From the NCBI GenBank assembly GCA_017303735.1, contig JAFLCF010000040.1, positions 1 to 26,825 of the forward strand: a stretch of DNA of 26,825 nucleotides, in the 5' to 3' direction. Source of the DNA: Anaerolineae bacterium (lineage in GTDB: Bacteria > Chloroflexota > Anaerolineae > Anaerolineales > Villigracilaceae). Made by a program: the position numbers and the translations under genes. Each line of letters opens with the position of its first letter. Positions within the stretch are counted from its first letter, which is position 1. This document shows, one piece after another, positions 16,255-24,167 of the stretch. The notes beneath the pieces are model-generated. The model was not told the DNA's origin, did no database searches, and saw nothing but the letters and a program-made list of their open reading frames with translations.

Positions 16255-17301
16255 TTACTTCAAATTCTCGAATGCAAAATTCTCGTCTTCGAGCAAGTCC
16301 TTGGTGAGAGTCTTGCCGATGACGTTATCCAACTCGTATGGCGGGATGCCGTCGCTGGGTGATTTGATGGCGATATCTTCGCGGGTCAATTTCTGACCCG
16401 CTTTGAGGTCGCGCGCAGCAACGAGCTTCTTACCCATCTTAGTAATGGGGTTGACTTCGCTTGGGTAAATACGTTTCTCTCCGTCACCCATCGCTACCTT
16501 TACCCGGCGCAAATCGCGGACAAGTTTACGCATCCCAATCGGTTCAAGCGAGAAGGCATGGTCGGTACCCTTCCAGGTATGGTTGAGCGTAAAGTGTTGT
16601 TCAACCATGCGTGAACCAAGCACATAGGCAGCCAATGCCATGGCGATCCCATTTTCATGATCGGAAAGACCGATCACGACATCGGGGAACTTTTCACGGT
16701 AGGTAGTGATAACTCGCAGATTCAAATCCTGTGGCTCAGCGGGATATGAGGCAGTGCATTGCAGGATCGCCAGTTGCTTGTTGATCGGCATGATCGCGTC
16801 ATAGGCTCGCTGCACATCTTCCATCGTCCCGCCGCCGGTACTGATGATCATTGGCTTGCCGATCTTGGCAACATGTTTGAGCAGCGGCGTGTTCTTCAAG
16901 TCGCCTGAAGCGATCTTATAGAGCGGCATGTCGAGTTCAGCAAGGAAGTCTGCGCTCTTCATATCAAATGCAGTGGCGAACATCGTCAAACCAATTTCAT
17001 CCGCATACTTTTTCAATTCGACATATTCTTTTTTGCCAAACTCCAATGCCTCGCGGTGTTCGCCATAGGTTGCGCCAAAACTATTCTCATTATCATAAGG
17101 CTTGTTGTACGCTGCTTTTGTAAGCAACGACTTGTTATCACGTTTCTGCAGTTTGACCGCGTCCACGCCGCATTCCTTGGCAGCATGAAACATCTCTTTT
17201 GCTTTCTGTAAATCACCCTGATGATTGTTGCCGATCTCGGCAATGACGTAGCAGTCGCTATCGTCGGAAATAGTAAAGTCGTTTACGATCATTTTTCTCA
17301 T
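16255..17301 (-). CDS. neuB: Nonulosonic acid synthase 1 (NeuB/SpsE family)
   Basis: 348 aa. Condenses phosphoenolpyruvate with an aldose to give a 2-keto-3-deoxy sugar acid. The TIM-barrel part has YVIAEIGNNHQGD (18-30), GVDAVKLQKRD (45-55), KIASGDL (129-135) and GLSDHENG (211-218). The metal and substrate region is VEQHFTLN with H236, then GTDHAFSLEP with D247 and H248. A C-terminal SAF (antifreeze-like) domain spans about 290-348. The ATG at 17301 is preceded by AAAGG. Unlike the second copy, no UDP-sugar epimerase accompanies it; aldehyde dehydrogenase, CMP synthetase and transketolase genes follow. The acceptor aldose is unknown and may be unusual. Confidence 0.92.
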   Translation of the reverse strand: MRKMIVNDFTISDDSDCYVIAEIGNNHQGDLQKAKEMFHAAKECGVDAVKLQKRDNKSLLTKAAYNKPYDNENSFGATYGEHREALEFGKKEYVELKKYADEIGLTMFATAFDMKSADFLAELDMPLYKIASGDLKNTPLLKHVAKIGKPMIISTGGGTMEDVQRAYDAIMPINKQLAILQCTASYPAEPQDLNLRVITTYREKFPDVVIGLSDHENGIAMALAAYVLGSRMVEQHFTLNHTWKGTDHAFSLEPIGMRKLVRDLRRVKVAMGDGEKRIYPSEVNPITKMGKKLVAARDLKAGQKLTREDIAIKSPSDGIPPYELDNVIGKTLTKDLLEDENFAFENLK

Positions 17302-17327
17302 GGTTTATCCTTTTATTGTTCAGAATT

Positions 17328-17373
17328 GCCGGGAAGAACCGCCCGGCTTTTATGTAGCCTCTGATAGCAGAGG
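17328..17373 (-). promoter_or_regulatory. Two tandem hairpins in the neuB leader
   Basis: In the 94-base gap before neuB two perfect short hairpins follow one another: CCTCTG/CAGAGG with a four-base loop (17358-17373) and GCCGGG/CCCGGC with an eight-base loop (17328-17347). On the transcribed (minus) strand the second is not followed by a T-run. On the plus strand TTTT follows, but no plus-strand gene precedes it. They could form a structured leader or a processing site. Confidence 0.4.
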
Positions 17374-17383
17374 TATTCTTGAA

Positions 17384-17412
17384 ATTATCGATCCCTTACA
17401 CCGGCTTTTCAG
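17384..17412 (-). promoter_or_regulatory. Candidate promoter for neuB-ALDH-neuA-transketolase
   Basis: CTGAAA (17412-17407) and GATAAT (17389-17384) on the minus strand are spaced by 17 bases and match four and five consensus bases. Initiation would fall near 17377, just before the two leader hairpins and about 75 bases before neuB. The -35 lies within the end of the upstream GT gene. Confidence 0.35.
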
Positions 17413-18457
17413 CCAGTTGGCGCAATATTGCCTGAAGTTTATCGTACCCAACATCTTCAAACTTACGGGTACCGCCCTTGATATGCATGGCAAACGGTTT
17501 TTCCTTCCAAAAGAATTCTTCCCAACCGAACTGACCGCGAACATCGAAAAGCCCAATATCTTTAAAACTCATTGTTGTTGAATAATTTCTTCGCTTCGGG
17601 TAGATCGAAAGATTCTCCGGCACCAGTAAAGAATACAGCCTGGCAAAGATGTTTAGAAAGAAAGAGTCCTTTTTTGTAAAAAGGTCGTTCACATAGGACG
17701 GCAGCAAAGTTTCAACCCGAGCAGTTCGGTCTTTACCAAAGAAGTTCTGTATTTTGAAGCCTGTATCACGAGATATATCAGTATTTGTATAAAACCTTTT
17801 CGGTAGTAAAGCCGACAATGGCTCTGCGACCCAACGGATTCTTAATAAAGACTTAACAATATCCAAAAGAATTACCCAATCCACATGGCGAACCTGATAG
17901 GGAATTATACCCATGATGATGCCCAGCAAGCTCAATGTTGGAGATGCTTTCAGAAACTGAAACTCATCCAATTCGGGGGTGAAGTCCAGCTTTTCCGGGG
18001 CGACCTTTTCCAGATCAATGAGCATGCAGGAGACTGTAGGAAAGTAACGCCGCTTCCAGGTCAGGTTCGGGTAATAGGGTGCGCCCCAAAAACTCAAGTT
18101 ATTATCAGACATGTACTTTAAGACCGTGTTGACCCAGTCTTTTTGGAAGATAAAGAAATCCGGGTCGATCACAAGCAGGTAACGGGTGGAGACCAAACTC
18201 AGGGCTTTATTGAGCGCTTGGGCATGATGATAGCTGCCCTTCAATAGTCCCTGATTGATGCAAGGGTCGCCTTGAATAACCTGAACGTTCTTTTCGCCAA
18301 GGGCAAGAGGATTGTGTCCCTGAAAATCATTGTTGTTGTCCACGATGAGCCAGTGGAAATTTGCAGCGGGGTTCAACTCTCTGGTCAGGGTCAGGTTCAG
18401 GTCCAGCAAAGAGGCGGAACGGTAGGAAACCGTGCAAATGGTCAATGAGTCGGTCAT
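17396..18457 (-). CDS. GT-A fold glycosyltransferase (GT2-like)
   Basis: 353 aa. The N-terminal strand LTICTVSYRSASLLDLNL and WLIVDNNND (36-44) are typical of GT2 enzymes. The acidic metal-binding motif is LLVIDPDFFIF with DPD at 98-100. A later CMLIDLEKVAPEKLDF fits the post-catalytic region. The C-terminal third (from about 250) has no motif I recognise and ends EKPFAMHIKGGTRKFEDVGY, which may form the acceptor site. The ATG overlaps the stop of the upstream GT-B gene by four bases. The gene closes the transcription segment before the second neuB block. Confidence 0.8.
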   Translation of the reverse strand: MTDSLTICTVSYRSASLLDLNLTLTRELNPAANFHWLIVDNNNDFQGHNPLALGEKNVQVIQGDPCINQGLLKGSYHHAQALNKALSLVSTRYLLVIDPDFFIFQKDWVNTVLKYMSDNNLSFWGAPYYPNLTWKRRYFPTVSCMLIDLEKVAPEKLDFTPELDEFQFLKASPTLSLLGIIMGIIPYQVRHVDWVILLDIVKSLLRIRWVAEPLSALLPKRFYTNTDISRDTGFKIQNFFGKDRTARVETLLPSYVNDLFTKKDSFFLNIFARLYSLLVPENLSIYPKRRNYSTTMSFKDIGLFDVRGQFGWEEFFWKEKPFAMHIKGGTRKFEDVGYDKLQAILRQLAEKPV

Positions 18458-19842
18458 TCTGTCTTGTTTCCTTCTGAATGACTACCTAGCGTCTCGATCA
18501 TCTTGACATACGCATCCACTGCGGGAATACCGCGTGGACGAAGGAAGTTTTTCACGAACTCGCGGCGTTGGTCGCGGCGCGCATCGACCCCAGACTTGAT
18601 CTTGCCAACTACATCGACAAGTTCATCCACGCCGAGAGCGGTTTCCAAAAAGCCTGCATCGGCAAGGTGATGAAAGTGAAGCAGCATCTGGGTCTCAACC
18701 GAGTTCTGGGTTTGGATGGTGATGCAAGGTTTATCAAGCGCGGACGCTTCGAGGAAGGCTGTGGTGTTTACACCCACAACTGCAAGGCTATGGAAGAGTG
18801 AGTTATGAAAACGACTTCGTTTTTCTTCGGTATCGGGGATCTCGCCTCTATGCGGAAATACAATGATATTGGGTCTTGCCTGTGCGCGGATCTTTTCAAG
18901 AAACGTGGAGTTGGTGGGATGCGGACGAAGAACAAGATTTACATCTTTTGTGCGCGGATCTTTTGCGAGTGCATCTGCTACTTCCAAAACCAGCACAGAT
19001 TCATCGGCATTTTTTTTGTGGTCGTTGGTAACGAGAAAAGTAGAGCCAACGTAAAGAATGTACTCCTTCTTCTCATCCAGTCCTACCATGCGACAGAATT
19101 CGGTGTGCGGCATGATGCGTCCATCCACCTTGTCGATCAAATGATCGAAGCGTGGTGCCCCGGTGATGAAAATACGTTCGCGGGGGATATCGTGCATGCT
19201 GGAAAGTTCAAGCGCAAGAGGCTCATTCCAGACCACGCTGTAATCTGGCTTGCCGTGAAAAGTACCTTTGGATGAGATATTATCCCAACTGACCATTGAG
19301 TAAAGAACAAGAATTCCCATCGCACGAGCTGCCCGAAGATATTCCGTCTCTTTAGATGCCGGGTTAATGAGCGGCATGACGATTATGATATCAGGCGCAT
19401 GCCGCTGGATATGTTCCCGGATCATGTGGTCTACAGGGATGCGCTGCTCAAGAGCACGAAGGAAATTTTGAACCTGCGGCTTCTTTAATGATTTTCTGCC
19501 TGCCGGAGTGGATACGATCTTCCACAAAAACGGCGGAAAGAACCGAAACCATTTAGCAACATCCCACTTACGGGTATTTTCATTATTCAATACATGAGCA
19601 TAATTCAAGACCTCCCGAAGAAGCCTTGTGAATTTCCACATAGTCTTGCGAGATTTCAACGGCTCAATGACAAGCCCCGGGATATCCTTCCGGATGTGTT
19701 GAAGAGCATCATCCGCAATGGTTGCTTTCTCATCCATGCCGAGGATCAAACGCACATCATGCCCGCGCTGAAAGAGTCGCCGGACGATATCGTCGATTGC
19801 ATAGAAATTACTGTAACTACTTGAAACAAACAGAACTTTCAT
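18454..19842 (-). CDS. GT-B fold glycan protein of the RPHP group, copy A
   Basis: 462 aa from the ATG at 19842. An upstream in-frame GTG is rejected because MKVLFVSSSYSNFYAIDDIV aligns with the start of its relative at 24167. Shared landmarks with that relative are SWDNISSKGTFHGKPDYSVV, RIFITGAPRFD, LVLRPHP, GVNTTAFLEASALDKPC, HHLADAGF and a tail SGVDARRDQRREFV. This pattern resembles CDP-glycerol/capsule transferases and Kdo-transferase-like GT-B proteins with HP motifs. It lies directly after a neuB-neuC-neuA set and before a GT2-like gene. I infer a cytoplasmic transferase, possibly using a CMP-nonulosonate donor; there is no direct evidence for donor choice. Confidence 0.72.
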   Translation of the reverse strand: MKVLFVSSSYSNFYAIDDIVRRLFQRGHDVRLILGMDEKATIADDALQHIRKDIPGLVIEPLKSRKTMWKFTRLLREVLNYAHVLNNENTRKWDVAKWFRFFPPFLWKIVSTPAGRKSLKKPQVQNFLRALEQRIPVDHMIREHIQRHAPDIIIVMPLINPASKETEYLRAARAMGILVLYSMVSWDNISSKGTFHGKPDYSVVWNEPLALELSSMHDIPRERIFITGAPRFDHLIDKVDGRIMPHTEFCRMVGLDEKKEYILYVGSTFLVTNDHKKNADESVLVLEVADALAKDPRTKDVNLVLRPHPTNSTFLEKIRAQARPNIIVFPHRGEIPDTEEKRSRFHNSLFHSLAVVGVNTTAFLEASALDKPCITIQTQNSVETQMLLHFHHLADAGFLETALGVDELVDVVGKIKSGVDARRDQRREFVKNFLRPRGIPAVDAYVKMIETLGSHSEGNKTE

Positions 19843-19868
19843 TTTTTTTCTCTTGAAGAACACTTTCG

Positions 19869-20579
19869 TTATGGTGATGCCTTTTCTTTTTTATAATCAA
19901 GGATCATTTTTTCGGCTGTGTGCCAATCTTCCATCGTATCCAAATTGCAGGATTGATCTCCTGGAATCAATAGAGGGCGACAGTCATCACCGTAGATACT
20001 ATGTTTTGTCACAAAAACATCACGCCTGAAAGCGTAGATCGTTCCATCTCTGGAATATGCCGGGCGCGCGTCCTGCCTGCGCGTCACCAACGGACCATCC
20101 AGATAGGGTCGCAACCTGCCGTCATCGAGTCGTAATACAAAGTCTGGCACATAATGCCGTGGCACTTCGACCACACTAACAACTGAGTCGCACTTCGTCT
20201 CAACAAGCAACTTTACAGCCGAACGGATGTGTTCAGCCCGCCTCAATGGAGCTGTGGGTTGAAGGAGCAAGATTATATCTGGCTGCCAACCCTGTGCTTC
20301 CACAAAGCCAAGGGTATGTTCGATCACAGGCAACATGGGTGTATCATCCCGTGCCAATTCCTGGGGGCGCAAGAATGGGACTTCAATACCCATATCTCTG
20401 CCAACATTTGCGATCTCTTGCGAGTCGCTGGTCAAAATGAGACGGTCCACCAGGTTGGATGAACGCGCAGCCTCCATTGCGTAATAAATGAGAGGCTTCC
20501 CGTCCAGCAGACGTATGTTCTTGCCCGGAATGCCTTTCGAGCCGCCACGAGCCGGAATGATACCCAGAATTTTTGTCAT
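19869..20579 (-). CDS. neuA: CMP-nonulosonate synthetase 2 (NeuA-like)
   Basis: 236 aa. The signature IPARGGSKGIPGKNIR (8-23) is the classic CTP-binding loop of acylneuraminate cytidylyltransferases, followed by RLILTSDSQEIA, VPFLRP and LLLQPTAPLR. YSRDGTIYAFRRD and NLDTMEDWHTAE (a DxxxDW-like metal site) complete the fold. The start is two bases after the neuC stop, so neuB-neuC-neuA form one tight unit. The product is probably CMP-N-acetylneuraminate or CMP-legionaminate. The window lacks the dehydratase, aminotransferase and acetyltransferase needed to choose legionaminate, so the acid made is undecided. Confidence 0.92.
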   Translation of the reverse strand: MTKILGIIPARGGSKGIPGKNIRLLDGKPLIYYAMEAARSSNLVDRLILTSDSQEIANVGRDMGIEVPFLRPQELARDDTPMLPVIEHTLGFVEAQGWQPDIILLLQPTAPLRRAEHIRSAVKLLVETKCDSVVSVVEVPRHYVPDFVLRLDDGRLRPYLDGPLVTRRQDARPAYSRDGTIYAFRRDVFVTKHSIYGDDCRPLLIPGDQSCNLDTMEDWHTAEKMILDYKKEKASP

Positions 20580-20581
20580 GA

Positions 20582-21736
20582 TTAATATGTCAATCGCTTC
20601 TCAAACTTGAGGGGAGTATCTCTGAGAATGCTGGCAATTCTGCGTCCGGCTCCACCGTTCCCGTAAAGAGTATCGGAGTTATATCTTCCATTTGACAACT
20701 GCTTTTCGATGGCAGATTTTATCTGCAGTTTGTCATAATTCACATCGAGAACATTTTTGCCCCGTTCTCTACCTGCCTCACGTGTTCCAATATTGACGGT
20801 AGGGATGCCCAAAAAGGATGCCTCACGAATGCCCACACTGGAATTTCCAACAAGACACTTGCTGTTATATATCAATCTTAAAAAGTCTTCAGACTCCATA
20901 TTCTTAAAGAAATGAATATTTGAAGAACGCTCTAATTCACGAAATTGACGTATGCCCCGTGAAGTTCCATCAGATCCCGCATCCACATTGGGCCAGAACC
21001 AAAAAGTAGGCAACCCGATTTCATGGACAGCATGTAACGTCTCCATCACTTGAGTGCGAGCTTGCTCATACTCGGTTGTAACAGGATGCTGCATGACAAC
21101 AAGATAGTCCGTTTTTAGGTCAAATAGTTCGCCAACGCCTTTGTATTTGGCGAATGGGTCAAAACTAATGGAGGGGTTCTCCAACACGGTTGCGGCAATA
21201 TCAATAGATGGGCAGCCAGTGACATAAACAGAAGAGGGTAGTTCGCCCATGCGAATGACATTCTCCGCTGCTTTATTGGTGGAAACAAGATGAATGTCAG
21301 CGAGTTTGGTCACAGCGTGGCGAACTTTTTCGTCAATCGTTCCGGTTATCTCACCGCCTTGAATATGTGCCAGTGGAATATTCATATATGAGGCTGCAAT
21401 GGCAGTGGCTATCGTTTCATAACGGTCAGCAATGGTGACAACAATATCAGGCTTGAGGTTATCAAAAGCAGTGGCAAGTTCAAGCAACCCCAGCCCAGTG
21501 GTCTTTGCCATAGTCACCAAACTCTCGCCTTCCACAACCATATGAACTCGGCTTGCAATCTCAAATCCATCCTGTTCCATGTAACGGACTGCATTTCCAT
21601 ACCTATCTAGCAAGGTGGAAGCAGCCGCAACCAGTTGCAACTCAAGATTAGGATCTGCTTGAATAGCTTGCAGAGCCGTACGAATACGGCTATAGCTCGG
21701 TCTGGCTGTTACAACAACACAAATCTTTCTTTTCAA
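20582..21736 (-). CDS. neuC: Hydrolysing UDP-GlcNAc 2-epimerase (NeuC/LegG)
   Basis: 384 aa. Releases UDP while inverting C2, giving ManNAc from UDP-GlcNAc (NeuC) or the 2,4-diacetamido analogue in legionaminate synthesis (LegG). Motifs are VVVTARPSYSRIRT (7-20), TIADRYETIA (101-110), HIQGGEITGTIDE (124-136), VTGCPSID (172-179) and VGNSSVGIREASFLGIPTVN. The start codon is TTG at 21736, supported by a strong AAGGAG (21750-21745) with eight bases of spacing, and no nearer ATG gives a full N-terminus. The gene starts five bases after the neuB stop. Non-hydrolysing WecB is excluded by the family motifs. Confidence 0.93.
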   Translation of the reverse strand: MKRKICVVVTARPSYSRIRTALQAIQADPNLELQLVAAASTLLDRYGNAVRYMEQDGFEIASRVHMVVEGESLVTMAKTTGLGLLELATAFDNLKPDIVVTIADRYETIATAIAASYMNIPLAHIQGGEITGTIDEKVRHAVTKLADIHLVSTNKAAENVIRMGELPSSVYVTGCPSIDIAATVLENPSISFDPFAKYKGVGELFDLKTDYLVVMQHPVTTEYEQARTQVMETLHAVHEIGLPTFWFWPNVDAGSDGTSRGIRQFRELERSSNIHFFKNMESEDFLRLIYNSKCLVGNSSVGIREASFLGIPTVNIGTREAGRERGKNVLDVNYDKLQIKSAIEKQLSNGRYNSDTLYGNGGAGRRIASILRDTPLKFEKRLTY

Positions 21737-21741
21737 CGAAT

Positions 21742-22776
21742 CTACTCCTTCGATATTTGAACATCTTCTATTAAGAGTTGTTCATCAGCATTCAGGTTAC
21801 GCAGTAGGGGTTTGCCAAGAATATCCTTAAGCATTTCAGCAGGAAGCCCTGACCCAGGCTTCTTTAGTGCTAAGTGTTTCGCTTCAAGAATAGTACCTTT
21901 TTTCAGGTCTATGGATGCAACAATACTCTTTGTAAATAGGCGCCTTAATGGCGCTGCTTCCTCTGAAAATGTGTTCTTATCAATGGGATGAGTACGCATT
22001 TTTTCGATGAAACGCACCCCGTCTACCAGCTGTTTCAGTTCACCCGTTGTTACAGAAGCTGGCACATCAGGTCCGAACATTTCACGGCTAAAAGCAACAT
22101 GGACTTCCAATGCTTCAATGCCCAATACAGTAGCCGCCAGCCCGGCATAGATCGTACCGGAATGATCAGAAAGACCAACAGCACAGCCATAGCGTTCACG
22201 GAAGATGGGAATCATATTCAACCCGATCTTTTCTGGTGGGCAGGGGTATGCCGTAGTACATTGCATTACCATCAGTTCCACCTCGGCATCCATCACTTGT
22301 TTGACCGCTACATCTATCTCTTCAATGGAACTCATACCAGTGGACAAGAGGATTGGAAGCCTCGTCTTCAACATTCGATCGAACAAAGGGCGATTACTTA
22401 CTTCACCAGAAGCAACCTTCCAAGCAGGCACTCCTACTTCACTCAACAGATCAACAGCTTCAGGCGAAAACGGCGAGCTAAGGAAGACAAGTCCGCGTTC
22501 GCGAGCATGCTCTGCCAAACCATGCCACTGCTCACGGGTGAATTCCATACGTTTCCAATACTCGTAGCGTGTGATGTCCTGTTTGCTAAACTTGACGCGC
22601 CACGGCTCCTGCGGGGTGCTTTCTGCCGCAGCGATATGCGTTTGGAATTTCACCGCATCTGCGCCTGAATTGGCAATGGCATCAATAAAAGCATGCGCCA
22701 TGCCAAGGCTGCCATCATGCGATTGGGCAACTTCGCCAATAACCATACAACGTTGGGAGTCAATAAATGTAGTCAT
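21742..22776 (-). CDS. neuB: Nonulosonic acid synthase 2 (NeuB/LegI)
   Basis: 344 aa from the ATG at 22776, which overlaps the preceding stop (ATGA); an upstream TTG is rejected. It condenses PEP with ManNAc or an analogue. MVIGEVAQSHDGSLG (11-25), GADAVKFQTHIA (38-49), KVASGEVSNRP (120-130), GLSDHSG (201-207) and VHVAFSREMFGPD with H226 define the barrel. A SAF domain spans about 282-344 (LKKPGSGLP). The metal-region motif is GPDVPAS rather than the GTDHAFS of copy 1, so the two synthases differ at the substrate end. neuC and neuA follow directly, making this the standard route. Neu5Ac and legionaminate synthases cannot be separated with confidence from sequence alone. Confidence 0.92.
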   Translation of the reverse strand: MTTFIDSQRCMVIGEVAQSHDGSLGMAHAFIDAIANSGADAVKFQTHIAAAESTPQEPWRVKFSKQDITRYEYWKRMEFTREQWHGLAEHARERGLVFLSSPFSPEAVDLLSEVGVPAWKVASGEVSNRPLFDRMLKTRLPILLSTGMSSIEEIDVAVKQVMDAEVELMVMQCTTAYPCPPEKIGLNMIPIFRERYGCAVGLSDHSGTIYAGLAATVLGIEALEVHVAFSREMFGPDVPASVTTGELKQLVDGVRFIEKMRTHPIDKNTFSEEAAPLRRLFTKSIVASIDLKKGTILEAKHLALKKPGSGLPAEMLKDILGKPLLRNLNADEQLLIEDVQISKE

Positions 22777-24167
22777 ATTACTTTTTCCATTTCCATCCAA
22801 ACAGAAGGCTCTCGTCCATTAGCAACAGCAAGGACCGCACCCATCATCACATTTGAAGCGGGTATATTCAGTCCATGCGGACGGATGAAATCACGCACAA
22901 ACTTCATCCGGTTTTCCTTTCGCACATCTACGCCTGAAACGATTTGTATGGTTTTATTCACCAGTTCAGGAAAATCCTTTGCAACCTCAATATAACCGGC
23001 ATCCATCAAATGTTTGAAATGTGCGCGCATTTCCTGCCCAGCGCTCGTCATGGAGTTGGCAAGGGTCAGACAGGGTTTATCCAAAATCGCTGATTCCAGA
23101 AAACCTGTCGTATTCACACCGATGACTGCCGCGCAATGATATAGTGAGTCGTAATAGGTCGAACGCGCTTCATCCGTATCGGGGCGTTGTCCGCCTTTCG
23201 GGAAAACTTTTACCCATTCATTCTCCAGTCCATCCACCTCCATGTCTTTGAACGGATGCGGGCGCACAAGCAATGCCGGGCGATGTTTTTCATCCACACT
23301 TTCAAAATGCGAAATCAACATTTGGATCAACTCGGTCTCACGCTCTGAGATCGACTTGGATGAACAAAGATAGAGCACGTACGGCTTCGAAGGGTCGAGC
23401 CCTGTGGCAGCGCAGAAAGAAGCGCGGTCTGTCGAAGGAGATAAGTCGAACCAGGGATCATACACCGGCGCGCCCGTGACGAAAATCCGCTGCGGCTCAA
23501 AATCGTGGATTTGAACTGCCTCTGCAACCAGGCTTTGATTCCACACGAAGAGTTTATCGGGCATAACATGATAGGTGCCCTTACTGGTGAGGTTATCCCA
23601 ACTGAGCAACGCGGCTATGACGGGAATCTTCAATGCCTGCGCGGCTTTGGCATATTCCACTTCCACATCGCCTCTGAAAACAAAAGGGGAAGAAAAGACG
23701 ACCTGAGGCTGGAAAATTTTGAACCAATTGAGAATGGCATCATCTGGTTGAATGCGTGCTTCGAGTTGCGCAAACAAATCTCTTGCCGTTTTCGAACGAA
23801 TGAAGGAACGAATACCCGGCAGTTCGAGGCGCTTCAACATCTTTTGTGAAAGTTCCTTCCCGATCCAAATCGGAGCAATGAATGGTGTGGGGTGTTCAGG
23901 GCGTACGAAAATGGCATAGTCGCGCAAGTTACGCAGCAAATTCACCCAGTATGGATTCTTGCGGTGTGGAAGGAGGGCGTCTTCCAATTTGATGCCCGAT
24001 TCTTCCTTGAGAAGTTTGATCAATGCCCGTCCTGATTTATTGCCGTCCTCCGAAAAGTCGGCAGGGCATACGATGCGTACTTCATGCCCCATATTGTGCA
24101 GAGAACGCACAACGTGGTCATAGTAAAAATAATGTTTGCCCTGAGATAATACAATAGCAATTTTCAT
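22773..24167 (-). CDS. GT-B fold glycan protein of the RPHP group, copy B
   Basis: 464 aa, close relative of the product at 18454-19842. Shared motifs are LLSWDNLTSKGTYHVMPDKL, RIFVTGAPVYD, LLVRPHPF, GVNTTGFLESAILDKPC, HLMDAGYIEVA and the tail SGVDVRKENRMKFVRDFIRP. The N-terminus MKIAIVLSQGKHYFYYDHVV is the usual first strand followed by a His/Tyr-rich loop. The gene overlaps the upstream GT gene and the downstream neuB by four bases each, so it is co-translated with the nonulosonate set. I infer a glycan transferase. Epimerase-like chemistry is possible for such folds but is already covered by neuC. Confidence 0.72.
   Translation of the reverse strand: MKIAIVLSQGKHYFYYDHVVRSLHNMGHEVRIVCPADFSEDGNKSGRALIKLLKEESGIKLEDALLPHRKNPYWVNLLRNLRDYAIFVRPEHPTPFIAPIWIGKELSQKMLKRLELPGIRSFIRSKTARDLFAQLEARIQPDDAILNWFKIFQPQVVFSSPFVFRGDVEVEYAKAAQALKIPVIAALLSWDNLTSKGTYHVMPDKLFVWNQSLVAEAVQIHDFEPQRIFVTGAPVYDPWFDLSPSTDRASFCAATGLDPSKPYVLYLCSSKSISERETELIQMLISHFESVDEKHRPALLVRPHPFKDMEVDGLENEWVKVFPKGGQRPDTDEARSTYYDSLYHCAAVIGVNTTGFLESAILDKPCLTLANSMTSAGQEMRAHFKHLMDAGYIEVAKDFPELVNKTIQIVSGVDVRKENRMKFVRDFIRPHGLNIPASNVMMGAVLAVANGREPSVWMEMEKVI

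Noticed and set aside
17328..17350. Hairpin followed by TTTT on the plus strand as a plus-strand terminator
   Set aside because: There is no plus-strand gene upstream for it to end; on the transcribed strand it is preceded, not followed, by the A/T run.
21988..22668. Plus-strand open frame of about 226 codons
   Set aside because: Antisense to the second neuB, with no motif and no ribosome site that would favour it.
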